Of a stretch of DNA of 64,000 nt, positions 9,146 through 16,820 are shown in pieces. How positions within the stretch are numbered: position 1 is the stretch's first letter; every line of letters begins with the position of its first letter. The stretch comes from an uncultured Desulfovibrio sp. GTDB lineage: Bacteria; Desulfobacterota; Desulfovibrionia; Desulfovibrionales; Desulfovibrionaceae. Both the position numbers and the translations under genes were made by a program. The notes under the pieces were generated by a model. That model was given only the letters and a program-made list of their open reading frames with translations. It was not told the origin of the DNA and did no database searches. The stretch lies in the NCBI GenBank assembly GCA_944327285.1, contig CALVHG010000003.1:1-64000 (forward strand), in the 5' to 3' direction.

Positions 9146-9633
9146 TGAAGCAAGCTTTCAGCGTGCGCCGCGCGCACATGGATGATGTCAAAGGCATTCA
9201 CAGCCTGCTGCTGCAGACCGCGCAAAAGGGTCTTTTGCTGCCGCGCGCGCTTATCTATTTGTACAGCCATATCCGCAACTTCTGGGTTGTGGATGCCGAG
9301 GACGGGGGCATTGCCGCCTGCTGTGCGCTGGCGCCTGTGTGGCAGGATCTGGCCGAAGTCTGCTCTCTGGTTGTCCGGGAAGATTTGCGCGGAAAGGGGC
9401 TCGGTCGCCTCGTGGTGGAAGCCTGCGTGGCCGACTGCCGCGAGTTGCGTATCGAAAAGGTCTTTGCCCTGACCTATCAGGAAAAATTCTTTACGCACAT
9501 CGGCTTTGAAATTGTGGACAAGAGCGTGCTGCCCCAGAAAATCTGGGCCGATTGCGTGCACTGCCCCAAGTACCCCGATTGCGATGAAACCGCCGTTTTC
9601 CTGACGGTGGGGGGAGACAAGGCGCATGCCTAG
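9145..9633 (+). CDS. GNAT acetyltransferase, short N-acetylglutamate-synthase type
   Basis: 162-aa single-domain GNAT protein. The acetyl-CoA pyrophosphate loop is at 82-87 (RGKGLG). The C-terminal cysteine cluster Cys137, Cys140 and Cys146 (DCVHCPKYPDC) is typical of stand-alone ArgA-like proteins that acetylate glutamate for arginine synthesis where classical ArgA or ArgJ is missing. That pathway role is inference. argC is present elsewhere in the window (33.1 kb), consistent with it. It overlaps the thioredoxin stop by 1 bp and hpt by 8 bp, so it sits in an operon. Confidence 0.88.
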   Translation: MKQAFSVRRAHMDDVKGIHSLLLQTAQKGLLLPRALIYLYSHIRNFWVVDAEDGGIAACCALAPVWQDLAEVCSLVVREDLRGKGLGRLVVEACVADCRELRIEKVFALTYQEKFFTHIGFEIVDKSVLPQKIWADCVHCPKYPDCDETAVFLTVGGDKAHA

Positions 9634-10147
9634 TTTACGGACCGTCTTCACAGAGGAGCAGATCCGCGAACGTATCGCTGAAATGGCGCGAGAAATTGAC
9701 GCCGTTTATGGAGAGGAACCGCTGGTTGTCGTCTGCGTTCTGAAAGGGGCTGTCCACTTCTTCAGCGATTTGAGCCGTCAGCTGCGTAATCCGGCTATAG
9801 AGCTGGATTTCGTGCGCCTGTCGAGTTATGGCAATGCCACAACCAGTTCTCGTCATGTGACGTTCAGCAAGGACGTGGATTGCGATGTGCGCGGCAAGCA
9901 TGTGCTCATTGTGGAAGATGTGGTGGACAGCGGCCATTCCATGCGTTTTCTCGTGAACCAGTTTCAGGCGCGCGAGGCGGCAAGCCTGCGTATAGCGGCC
10001 CTGATTGACAAGAAGGAGCGCCGGGAGATCGATGTGCACGTAGATTTCGTGGGCTTCAACCTGGAGCGCGGATATATTGTCGGTTACGGCATGGACTGCG
10101 CTGAAAAATATCGGGCTCTGCCCGCCGTGTACGAACTTTTGTCCTGA
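9626..10147 (+). CDS. hpt: hypoxanthine phosphoribosyltransferase
   Basis: Purine salvage: hypoxanthine (and guanine) plus PRPP to IMP/GMP. The 173-aa type I phosphoribosyltransferase has the PRPP loop VLIVEDVVDSGHSM at 93-106, the CVLKGA pyrophosphate segment at 37-42, and the DFVRLSSYG flexible-loop start at 61-69. Its start overlaps the GNAT gene by 8 bp and has GGAG about 10 bp upstream. Last gene of the metH-side group; a family B-like hairpin follows. Confidence 0.95.
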   Translation: MPSLRTVFTEEQIRERIAEMAREIDAVYGEEPLVVVCVLKGAVHFFSDLSRQLRNPAIELDFVRLSSYGNATTSSRHVTFSKDVDCDVRGKHVLIVEDVVDSGHSMRFLVNQFQAREAASLRIAALIDKKERREIDVHVDFVGFNLERGYIVGYGMDCAEKYRALPAVYELLS

Positions 10148-10169
10148 CGGCGGAGCCGATTTTTCCTCT

Positions 10170-10250
10170 GAGAGGGAGGGCAAGCCCTTGCCGCGCGAAG
10201 GCCGTTTCCGGCGTCGTGTTCGTCAATGGGATTCCCTCCCTCTCCTTTTT
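10170..10250 (+). repeat. family B-like hairpin after hpt
   Basis: GAGAGGGAGGG (10170-10180) pairs with CCCTCCCTCTC (10234-10244), followed directly by CTTTTT. The loop of about 53 bases contains a smaller GC hairpin (GGCCGTTTCCGGCG region). Position just after a stop codon and the trailing T run match the family B pattern, but the sequence is divergent. Confidence 0.5.
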
Positions 10251-10297
10251 GCCGACAGCTTTCTTTTCCCTTCCGGTAGCGGCGTCTGCTGGTCAGA

Positions 10298-10445
10298 TAG
10301 AGCGTTTTGCCTTTGAAAAAAGGCAGAACGCGAGGCCGCGGTACAGCGCCGCCAGGTCAGAAGTAAGCGGAGAAACCTCGCTTTTTCCGCGAAGCGACAG
10401 GCCGTATGGTTTGAGGCGCAACGCGTTTCAAACTAAAATGTCTAG
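10298..10445 (+). repeat. family A element (copy 3, full length)
   Basis: Diverged full copy. The outer stem is TTTTGCC...GGCAGAA (compensated) and the right end is ATGTCTAG. Its terminal CTAG is shared with the start of copy 4. Confidence 0.85.
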
Positions 10446-10591
10446 AGCGTTTCAACTTTGAAAAAGGTGAAACGCGAGGCGGCGGCACAGCGCCGCCCGG
10501 CCCAAAGTGAGCGGAAAAACCGCGTTTTTTCCGCGAAACGACAGGCCGTATGGTTTGAAACGCACAGCGTTTCAAACTAAAAATGCTCTAG
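10442..10591 (+). repeat. family A element (copy 4, full length, tandem with copy 3)
   Basis: Near-consensus copy lying head to tail with copy 3, using the same CTAG at 10442-10445. With the family B-like hairpin it fills most of the 607-bp gap after hpt. The rest of that gap holds the promoter of the next gene. Confidence 0.9.
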
Positions 10592-10657
10592 GGGATGGAA
10601 TAGGCGAAGAAATTGCTTGTCTGCGGGGAGACGTTCTTTTTCTGCGTGTTGGCGTAC

Positions 10658-10686
10658 TTGAGAAAAAATTTTTTCCCGCATAGACT
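10658..10686 (+). promoter_or_regulatory. candidate sigma70 promoter of the zinc-ribbon gene
   Basis: TTGAGA (10658-10663), exactly 17 bases, then TAGACT (10681-10686), 69 bp ahead of the ATG at 10755. The spacer contains an A/T palindrome. Confidence 0.5.
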
Positions 10687-10754
10687 GGTACGGGCGGCCT
10701 CGTGGGCCGACTGCGGTTTGCCGCGCCCCCGGAGCGCCTTTCTGGAGATATGTT

Positions 10755-11576
10755 ATGGAAGTGAAATGCCCACACTGCGATAGTCGTTTCAATCTGCCGG
10801 ACAGCGTTGTCAAACCCGGCGCCAAGTTGCGTTGCAGCGTTTGCCAGTCTGTATTTACGCTGCCGTCGCCGTCTGCGGCAGCGGCGGCTCCTGCCGCGTC
10901 GCGCCGACCGGAGCCTACTATGGCCTCGGCGCCTTTTTCTCTGGATGAAGAGGAAGAGCCCCGCAAGCGCAATTTGTTGCCGGTTCTTCTGGTGTTGCTG
11001 GTGCTTCTGCTGGCTTCGGGAGGGGCCGCCGGGTGGTGGTTCTTCCTGCGCGATGGCGGCGAAAGTCCTGCCCCCGCTATTCCGGTAGCGAAAAACGATC
11101 CGGCTCCCGCTGCGCCTGCGCCCGCGCCAAAACCACAGGTTGAGGACAAGCTGCGCATGCTGAGCATGCGCAAGGTGCATCAGTATTACGTGGACAATGA
11201 AACCGTGGGCAAGGTCTTCGTCATCGACGGGGTCGTCGTCAACGGTTTTGATACGCCCAAGGCATTGATTGCCGTAGAAGCGGCTATTTACGACAAAGAC
11301 AAGAAGCCTCTCGCTGTCAAGCGCCAGCTGGCAGGCACGCAGCTCAGCCTGTTCCAGCTGCAGGTCGTGCGGGAAAAGGACATGGAAGCCTTTCTGACCA
11401 ACAAGGTCGATATCGTGACGGCTAACACCAATGTCCAGCCCGGAGCGGAAGTCCCCTTCATGATCCTTTTCTACCCGCCTTCCAAGGAGCAGAGCCAGGC
11501 CTTTGCCGATACCATCAAGGAATTCGGCCTCCGTATCGTGGATGTGCAGGATGCTTCCGCTGTGACGGGGTTCTAG
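10755..11576 (+). CDS. zinc-ribbon (MJ0042-type) single-pass membrane protein, DUF3426-like
   Basis: 273 aa. The N-terminal MJ0042-type zinc ribbon uses Cys5, Cys8, Cys27 and Cys30. A low-complexity Ala/Pro linker leads to one membrane helix (about 74-97), then a second Ala/Pro linker (about 103-130) and a C-terminal domain (about 140-270) of the DUF3426 style, rich in beta strands (GKVFVIDGVVVNGFDTPKALIAVEA). The ribbon should face the cytoplasm and the C-terminal domain the periplasm. Function unknown; such proteins are common in Desulfovibrio-like genomes. It has its own promoter and a family B hairpin after its TAG stop. Confidence 0.85.
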   Translation: MEVKCPHCDSRFNLPDSVVKPGAKLRCSVCQSVFTLPSPSAAAAAPAASRRPEPTMASAPFSLDEEEEPRKRNLLPVLLVLLVLLLASGGAAGWWFFLRDGGESPAPAIPVAKNDPAPAAPAPAPKPQVEDKLRMLSMRKVHQYYVDNETVGKVFVIDGVVVNGFDTPKALIAVEAAIYDKDKKPLAVKRQLAGTQLSLFQLQVVREKDMEAFLTNKVDIVTANTNVQPGAEVPFMILFYPPSKEQSQAFADTIKEFGLRIVDVQDASAVTGF

Positions 11577-11600
11577 GGCGAAGTATACACAATCTTTATT

Positions 11601-11646
11601 GTTTGGGGGGAGGGGAACCCCTCCCTTCCCCAGCGCGCTTTTTCAG
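11601..11646 (+). repeat. family B element, compact form
   Basis: TTTGGGGGGAGGGG, AA, CCCCTCCCTTCCCC, then AGCGCGCTTTTTCAGG. Compared with other copies the middle of the hairpin is deleted, but the polypyrimidine tract and the GCGCGC-TTTTT tail are intact. It follows the zinc-ribbon gene stop in the same orientation. Confidence 0.7.
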
Positions 11647-11682
11647 GAGATGTGAGAGCTGTAGTAAGTTTTTTAAGGTGTT

Positions 11683-11831
11683 TAGAGCGTTTCAACTTTG
11701 AAAAAGGTGAAACGCGAGGCGGCGGCACAGCGCCGCCCGACCCAAAGAGAGCGGAAAAACCGCGTTTTTTCCGCGAAACGACAGGTCGTATGGTTTGAAA
11801 TGCAAAGCATTTCAAACTGAAAATGCTCTAG
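11683..11831 (+). repeat. family A element (copy 5, full length)
   Basis: Near-consensus copy. The right stem is GTTTGAAATGC...GCATTTCAAAC, where the usual CGC/GCG pair has become TGC/GCA on both sides. The 509-bp gap 11577-12085 consists of the compact B element, this copy, about 120 bp with nothing I recognise, and copy 6. Confidence 0.9.
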
Positions 11832-11954
11832 TTGATAACTTTACTTGTCCGAAATGATTTATAAATTCGTATTAATCTGCCCCCAGGGCTGATAAAAAAT
11901 GCGCCCGGCGTTCTGAAAACAGGAGCGCCGGGCTGTTTTGTATGGAATTGGGGC

Positions 11955-12080
11955 AAAATGCGAGGCGGCGACACAGCGCCGCTTGGCTCGAACTGTGCGG
12001 AAAGGCCGCGCTTTTTCCGCGAAACGACAGGCTGTATGGTTTGAAATGCAAAAAGCGTTTCAGCGAAAATGCTCTGGAGG
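11955..12080 (+). repeat. family A element (copy 6, left end missing)
   Basis: Starts inside the element at AATGCGAGGCGGCG and keeps the GC stem, the GCGGAAA stem and most of the right stem. The right terminus is changed from GCTCTAG to GCTCTGGAGG, which supplies the ribosome-binding site of the gene at 12086. Confidence 0.8.
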
Positions 12081-12085
12081 AGACG

Positions 12086-12640
12086 ATGCCGCAAAAGAAT
12101 CCTGTGCGGGCTGTCCGGTGGGGCAAGGGCCTTCTGGCCATTGCGGTATGGCTGGGCGTTCTGTGGAAAACATATCTCTGGGCCGGGCCGGATGATGTCT
12201 CCCCGGCCATGATGACGTTCCTTCTGGGTTTTGTCAGCGTGCTCATTCTTCCGGTTATTGCCCTGCCGCTGTGTTCAAAAAAGCCGTGGCGCTGGCTCGG
12301 CGTCTATGCCGTGATCTGGGCTGCCGTCTATTGGGGAGTGCCGTGGTCGTTGCGGGCGGGAGGAACGCTGTTTTCGGAAGAAGTCAGTCCAGACGGTCGT
12401 TTCGTTGTCGAATGCTACAGCGTGCCCAGGAATCTAGTCACAACTGTTTTTTACAATCATGACGGATCGTTTTTTGTGAAAGCCTTTGACAGAAAAAGCG
12501 GAAAGTATTTTTTTGTCAGCGATATAACGGACTGGCGGGTGGAAACCGAGATTTCCTGGCCGAGCGGCAACGACAGGGAAGTGACCGTCGGCAAATATGG
12601 TATTGATTCCGATGCTGTTTCGTTCAGGCTTCCGGAGTAG
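12086..12640 (+). CDS. orphan membrane protein
   Basis: 184 aa with three predicted membrane helices (about 13-32, 41-63, 69-87), then a hydrophilic domain with SPDGRFVVECYSVPR and several aromatic-rich strands. I do not recognise the family. The reading frame is open upstream, but that stretch is family A repeat. The SD GGAGGAG sits 4 bp before the ATG at 12086 and derives from the mutated repeat end. It is a single gene with no operon partner, flanked by repeat debris on both sides. This suggests an acquired or decaying island, though the coding frame itself is intact. Confidence 0.7.
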   Translation: MPQKNPVRAVRWGKGLLAIAVWLGVLWKTYLWAGPDDVSPAMMTFLLGFVSVLILPVIALPLCSKKPWRWLGVYAVIWAAVYWGVPWSLRAGGTLFSEEVSPDGRFVVECYSVPRNLVTTVFYNHDGSFFVKAFDRKSGKYFFVSDITDWRVETEISWPSGNDREVTVGKYGIDSDAVSFRLPE

Positions 12641-12689
12641 ATACCTGCCACCGCATTGGTTTTGAACAGGAGAGCGGGGGCTCTGATAA

Positions 12690-12760
12690 CAATGCGAGGT
12701 GGCGAAGTGACAGGACGTAAGTTTTGAAACGTAGAATGTTTCAAACTGAAAATGCTCTGG
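12690..12760 (+). repeat. family A fragment (copy 7a)
   Basis: Degenerate fragment: AATGCGAGG...GACAGGACGT...TTTGAAACGTAGAATGTTTCAAACTG and the right end GCTCTGG. The right-stem pairing is retained in spite of changes. Confidence 0.65.
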
Positions 12761-12858
12761 AGCGTTTCACTAAAGAGAGCGGAAAAACCGCGTTTTTTCC
12801 GCAAAACGACAGGCCGTATGGTTTGAAACGCAAGCATTTCAAACTGAAAATGCTCTAG
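12758..12858 (+). repeat. family A fragment (copy 7b, internal deletion)
   Basis: GAGCGTTTCAC joins directly to AAAGAGAGCGGAAAAACC, so the GC stem is deleted. The GCGGAAA stem, the right stem and the terminal CTAG are intact. It abuts the family B element that ends the J-domain gene. Confidence 0.75.
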
Positions 12859-12941
12859 AAAAGCGCGCTGGGGAAGGGATGGGGGCTTGGGGGGAAGGGA
12901 AACCCCTCTCGCGCTAGCAGAGGGGTTTCCCTTCCCCCCAA
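12858..12941 (-). repeat. family B element after the J-domain gene
   Basis: Textbook copy: perfect 23-bp stem (12887-12909 against 12919-12941) around a CGCGCTAGC loop. In the gene direction this is followed by CCCATCCCTTCCCC and AGCGCGCTTTT. It lies 31 bp past the stop at 12973. Confidence 0.85.
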
Positions 12942-12972
12942 TATACTGCGGATTAGTTAAGAGGGTATTCTA

Positions 12973-13857
12973 TTATTGGGGAGTCAGCGTCAGATAGAGA
13001 TCGCCCTGCCAGGGGCCGATGCGCTTACCGAGACCGCGCAGGCGCACGGGTTTGCCGGGAATGAAGTCGTGAGGCAGCGTTATTTCCACGGTCACGAGTT
13101 CGCCGGAAATGCCCTGTCGGATACGCAGCCGAATACGCGAGCCGGGAAGAAGCATGCTTGTGGGCAGACTGAAGGATTGTTCCTCGTCGATTTGATGCCG
13201 GAGCCAGCCGGTGACGCCGTTCTTGAACAGCAGGCCGAGGCCCTTGCGCGGGCCTTTTTTCATCCAGGAAACATCGACGCGGCGTTCTTTGGCGGCCGGA
13301 GGCTCCCGGCGCATGCCGCGCGGTTCGGCTCCCGCGGCTTCCTCTTCTTTGCGCGCGGCGGCCGCCTCCGCGGCGGCGCGTTCGGCGTCCTGCCGGTGCA
13401 GTTCGCTGTAGATGTCTTCAAAGACGCGGCGGGCAAAGGGATCGTTGAGCAGATCCCGCAGCACTTCCTCTTCCGCATAGGCGTGCGTGGTCTTGTCTGC
13501 CTTGTCGCTTTTGTCGGCTGCGTTGTCTGCGGTTGCCTTTTGCGAGGCGTCGTCCTGCTGGGACGATTCCTGCGCTTTTTCTTCCTGCGTCTTGTTTGAC
13601 TTCGGTTCGGCTCCGGCTTCCTTGCCCTGCGCGGCCTTTTCCGCCGCAGGTTTCAGAACGGCGGACAGAGCGACATAAGCCTCGTTGAGACGCTGGAATT
13701 GCCGCCCCGCATCGGGATTATCGGGATGCAGATCCGGGTGGAGCTCAAAGGCCCGCTTTCGATACGCGCTTTTCAGCGTTTCAAGGTCGGCGTGTTTGTC
13801 GATCTTGAGGATCTCGTAGCACTCTTTGAGCGAGAGCTTCCGGGAGGGACGTTGCAT
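12973..13857 (-). CDS. J-domain (DnaJ-like) co-chaperone
   Basis: 294 aa. A J domain occupies about 9-75 with the HPD motif at 40-42, which stimulates the DnaK ATPase. A charged, low-complexity Ala/Glu/Lys region follows (about 76-200). The C-terminal segment (about 215-294, ending in RLRGLGKRIGPWQGDLYLTL) resembles the last part of the DnaJ substrate-binding domain. There is no Gly/Phe region and no zinc-finger repeat, so it is not canonical DnaJ but a CbpA-like or specialised type III J protein. It starts 3 bp after the cysteine-cluster gene and ends at a family B element. Confidence 0.88.
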   Translation of the reverse strand: MQRPSRKLSLKECYEILKIDKHADLETLKSAYRKRAFELHPDLHPDNPDAGRQFQRLNEAYVALSAVLKPAAEKAAQGKEAGAEPKSNKTQEEKAQESSQQDDASQKATADNAADKSDKADKTTHAYAEEEVLRDLLNDPFARRVFEDIYSELHRQDAERAAAEAAAARKEEEAAGAEPRGMRREPPAAKERRVDVSWMKKGPRKGLGLLFKNGVTGWLRHQIDEEQSFSLPTSMLLPGSRIRLRIRQGISGELVTVEITLPHDFIPGKPVRLRGLGKRIGPWQGDLYLTLTPQ

Positions 13858-13860
13858 AAC

Positions 13861-14310
13861 TTATTGCCTGCGGGGAAGAATAAGGGCGTTGGCTTCGGTG
13901 CGGGTATCGCTGGCCAGAAGACGTTCCTGCTCCAGATAGGCCATGCCTTCCCGCGCAAAGTCTTCATGGCTGATATCGGGATTGATGCCGGGGCAAAAAT
14001 CCTTTGCCAGCGCCAGACTTTCAGCGTCCTCTATGTTGCCGCGGAAGAAGGGCCAGGCCTTGCAGATGGAGGGTTTGCCTTCATGGACGATGCAGCCCTT
14101 GCCCTGTCGGAAAAAGATGCAGTAGCCGTCCTCGCCGCAGCGGATTTTCAGCTTGTCGTTGGCGTGTTCGCAGTAGGCGGCAATAACGGCGTCGGCGGGC
14201 ATGCGGAGGAAGTCGCACAGACGTTGCAGGTCGGAAGGAGAGACGACAATGCCTCCCTTGCCTTCGCAGCAATGTCCGCACATACGGCAATCGAACGCGG
14301 TGTTCGTCAT
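13861..14310 (-). CDS. YkgJ-type cysteine-cluster protein
   Basis: 149 aa. An N-terminal CxxCxxCC cluster (Cys8, 11, 14, 15) and three more cysteines in CGEDGYC...CIVHEGKPSICKAWPF define the UPF0153/YkgJ family, thought to bind zinc or iron-sulfur; the biochemical role is not established. AAGGAG sits 5 bp ahead of the ATG. The next gene (J domain) begins 3 bp after its stop, so they are co-transcribed. Confidence 0.9.
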   Translation of the reverse strand: MTNTAFDCRMCGHCCEGKGGIVVSPSDLQRLCDFLRMPADAVIAAYCEHANDKLKIRCGEDGYCIFFRQGKGCIVHEGKPSICKAWPFFRGNIEDAESLALAKDFCPGINPDISHEDFAREGMAYLEQERLLASDTRTEANALILPRRQ

Positions 14311-14417
14311 GGAGTCTCCTTGAGGAATCTTCCCCGTGCGGCAAGCGCCATGCGTATCGTTCGGAATAGCTTCGGCGCTGTCCTGTTGCGGGGAAGGGCA
14401 AGCATACAGCGTTGCAG

Positions 14418-14439
14418 CCTTTCGGACAAGTCCGAAAGG
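14418..14439. promoter_or_regulatory. perfect 10-bp inverted repeat upstream of the cysteine-cluster gene
   Basis: CCTTTCGGAC-AA-GTCCGAAAGG, about 110 bp upstream of the ATG at 14310. It could be an operator or a hairpin; no T run follows on either strand. It lies in the 431-bp gap 14311-14741, which also holds a GAGCCGG...CCGGCTC pair near 14494-14528, family A copy 8 and the plsC hairpin. Confidence 0.4.
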
Positions 14440-14568
14440 CAGACCGACCTTTTCCGGTATAGCATACTATCGGTCGAAATGCAGTAAAGGAATAGAGCCG
14501 GTCGAGCGTAAAACGACTGCGGCCGGCTCAGGTGTTTCTCTGTGAGCTTTCGGAAGGCTGCGTTGGGA

Positions 14569-14656
14569 TAGAGCGTTTTACCTTTGCAAAAGTAAAACGC
14601 GCGGCGGCGGGACAACGCCGCTCGGTCCGAAGTGAGCGGAAAAAACGCGCTTTTCC
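14569..14656 (+). repeat. family A element (copy 8, right half missing)
   Basis: Left terminus TAGAGCGTTTTACC with a matched right arm (AGTAAAACGC), the GC stem, and the beginning of the GCGGAAA stem. It is then truncated. Confidence 0.8.
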
Positions 14657-14687
14657 CTTCTTATCCAGGCAAGCGCGTTTTTATGTG

Positions 14688-14724
14688 AGGCATGCGTCTG
14701 CTTCCGGGTATAGGACGCATGCCT
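14688..14724 (-). terminator. hairpin after plsC
   Basis: AGGCATGCGTC (14688-14698) pairs with GACGCATGCCT (14714-14724), an 11-bp perfect stem starting 18 bp past the plsC stop. In the gene direction it is followed by CACATAAAAACG, with no true U-tract. Confidence 0.55.
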
Positions 14725-14741
14725 GTCTCTGCGCGTGGCTT

Positions 14742-15575
14742 CTATTCCGAATCCGGCTGATTGATGCCGTCTTCCTTTTGCCAGTGTTCAAGATTGCTGC
14801 GGATGAACTCGCAGATATGCTGATGCTCTTCCTTGCCGTTGCCGCGAATGCGCAGGGCATTGCCAAAATGGTAATGGACGGGAAGCGGTTTGATTTTTCC
14901 GAATTCCTTTATCTTTTTTCCTTGTCCCCAGGCGTCGGTTTTGAGGGCCAGCGGCACGACGGGAACATTTGCCTTTCGGGCCAGTTTAACGCCGATGGTG
15001 TTGAAATGCTGCTCGTCAAAGACAAGGCTGCGAGTGCTTTGCGGAAAGACAATGATGGAAATGCCGCGGGCGAGACGCTCCACGCCGCCGTCCAGCACGG
15101 CGGTGAGATCTTCGCGCGGATTGGTGCGTCCCACGACAATAGGATCGCGCGAGCGCATGACCGGGCCGAAAAGGGGCATGGTCGTCAGGCTCTTCTTGAC
15201 GACAAACGTCACGGGACGAATAGGGCGCAGGATGCCGGGGAGCATGAAGGTTTCCAGGGTGCTCATGTGATTGGCCACATAGACGCAGGGGCCCTCGAAT
15301 TCCGTGGCATGGCGCAGTCCTTCGATAAAGACGCGGCTCCCGATACTTTCAAGAATTTCCGTGACGGAAACGCTGGCATGCACCCATGCGGCATCGTCGC
15401 ACTGTCCTTTGGCGGCACGGCGGCAGAGCCATTGCAGGGGCCCCAGAAGCAGGCGACTATAAAATATGGTGGACGGCAGGTTGCGGCTCAGGCGGCCGAG
15501 CGGGCGCGCGGATGTTTCGTATCTGTCAAGTCCTTTGAATTTGTTTGAAAAAGTACCTTCAATAAATGGTGTCAT
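14742..15575 (-). CDS. 1-acyl-glycerol-3-phosphate acyltransferase-like (PlsC family)
   Basis: 277 aa. Acyltransferases of this family add the second acyl chain to lysophosphatidate at the inner membrane. The usual HX4D box appears as His103-MSTL-Glu108 (NHMSTLE), with Glu for Asp. The FPEGTRS box appears as FPQSTRS (177-183), with Gln for Glu. The surrounding fold signals (CVYVANHMS, VVPLALKTDAWG) fit well, so the family call is firm while the exact substrate is open. The ATG at 15575 overlaps the rarA stop by 4 bp (ATGA); earlier in-frame starts lie inside rarA. Confidence 0.85.
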   Translation of the reverse strand: MTPFIEGTFSNKFKGLDRYETSARPLGRLSRNLPSTIFYSRLLLGPLQWLCRRAAKGQCDDAAWVHASVSVTEILESIGSRVFIEGLRHATEFEGPCVYVANHMSTLETFMLPGILRPIRPVTFVVKKSLTTMPLFGPVMRSRDPIVVGRTNPREDLTAVLDGGVERLARGISIIVFPQSTRSLVFDEQHFNTIGVKLARKANVPVVPLALKTDAWGQGKKIKEFGKIKPLPVHYHFGNALRIRGNGKEEHQHICEFIRSNLEHWQKEDGINQPDSE

Positions 15576-16801
15576 GACCAATCGTCCGTCTTTTTGATGT
15601 TGTGGATCTTGCGCCACCACTGGCTGAGGCGCGGCTCTTCGCCGTTGTCGCGCGGCATGTAAAAGCGGCGTCCTGTCAGTTCGGTGGGAAGATAGTCCTG
15701 CCGGATCCACGCTTCCGGGTAATTGTGTGGATATTTGTAATCCTTGCCGTAGCCCCATTCCTTTTGCATCTGAGTAGTGGCGTTGCGCAGGTGCAGCGGA
15801 ACCGCCTGAGGGCCGTTGGTCTTGACCTCTCTGGCGGCGGCAAGATAGGCGGCATAGGTGCTGTTGCTCTTGCGGGCCAGCGCAAGATAGGTCGTGGTTT
15901 CTGCCAGAGGAATAAAGCCTTCGGGCATACCCACGAATTCCACGGCCTGCTGACAGGCAACGGCCAGCTGCAGGGCGCGAGGATCGGCCAGCCCGATATC
16001 TTCCGAAGCCGAAAGAATGAGGCGACGGCAGACAAACCGCGGATCCTCGCCGCCTTCCAGCAGGCAGGCAAGATAGTAGAGCGCCGCGTCGGGGTCACTG
16101 CCGCGAATGGATTTGATCAGGGCCGATGCCAGCTCATAGTGGCTGTCGCCGTCCTTGTCGTGCCGGGCCAGCATTTCGGGCAGCGTGGCCTTGATGCCCT
16201 CCGCCGTCTTGCGATCGTCCGGCAGAGCGGCCACGTATTCCACGAGATTGAGCAGCGTGCGCGCGTCACCGTGCGCAGCCTGCGCCAGAATGTCAAGCGC
16301 GGCCTCGGATAAAGAAAGTTGCAGAGTGGCCGCGCCGCGCTTTGCCAGCGCCATAAGCTCGGCATGTCCCAGAGGGCGCAGACGCAGCACATGCAGGCGC
16401 GAAAGCAGTTGCCGAGTGACGCTGAAGGACGGATTTTCCGTGGTGGTGGCCAGCAGGATCAATTCGCCCGACTCCACCAGCGGCAGAAAAAAGTCCTGCT
16501 GCGCCTTAGTGAAGCGGTGGAGTTCGTCCAGCACCAGCACTTCCACGCCCGTCAGCGAACGGCGCAAATGCTGCAAGCCCGCTTCCGGCGCGCTAAGCCG
16601 GATGTACTTTTTTCCCGAAGCCCGCGCCAGCAGCAGAGCCAGCGTGGACTTGCCGCAACCGGGAGGCCCGAAAAAAAGCAGGCTGGGCAGACGCGGCGCG
16701 CGCATGAAGGATCGGATGCGATCCGTCAGATGGCCCTGACCGAGAAAATCGGCCACATCGTCGGGGCGGAGGCGTTCGGGAAGCGGTTGCGAAACGGCCA
16801 T
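15572..16801 (-). CDS. rarA: replication-associated recombination AAA+ ATPase RarA/MgsA
   Basis: Clamp-loader-like ATPase acting at stalled replication forks. About 409 aa: Walker A FFGPPGCGKST (44-54), Walker B VLVLDELH (88-95), sensor segment ATTTENPSF, then the C-terminal tetramerisation domain typical of MgsA_C (WGYGKDYKYPHNYPEAW). I chose 16801 (MAVSQPLPERLRPDD) because homologues begin shortly before the RPxxxxxxxGQ motif. An in-frame ATG at 16831 would overlap rsmE, and neither has a strong SD. It follows rsmE by 19 bp and overlaps plsC by 4 bp. Confidence 0.92.
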   Translation of the reverse strand: MAVSQPLPERLRPDDVADFLGQGHLTDRIRSFMRAPRLPSLLFFGPPGCGKSTLALLLARASGKKYIRLSAPEAGLQHLRRSLTGVEVLVLDELHRFTKAQQDFFLPLVESGELILLATTTENPSFSVTRQLLSRLHVLRLRPLGHAELMALAKRGAATLQLSLSEAALDILAQAAHGDARTLLNLVEYVAALPDDRKTAEGIKATLPEMLARHDKDGDSHYELASALIKSIRGSDPDAALYYLACLLEGGEDPRFVCRRLILSASEDIGLADPRALQLAVACQQAVEFVGMPEGFIPLAETTTYLALARKSNSTYAAYLAAAREVKTNGPQAVPLHLRNATTQMQKEWGYGKDYKYPHNYPEAWIRQDYLPTELTGRRFYMPRDNGEEPRLSQWWRKIHNIKKTDDWS

Positions 16802-16820
16802 GGGCAGGAGAGAGCAGAGG

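Noticed and set aside
10357..10575. Recurrent ~43-codon peptide frame (FQTIRPVVSRKKRGF type) read from the reverse strand of many family A copies
   Set aside because: It is open simply because the copies are similar; several copies are frame-shifted, there is no SD, and the changes follow stem pairing rather than codon position.
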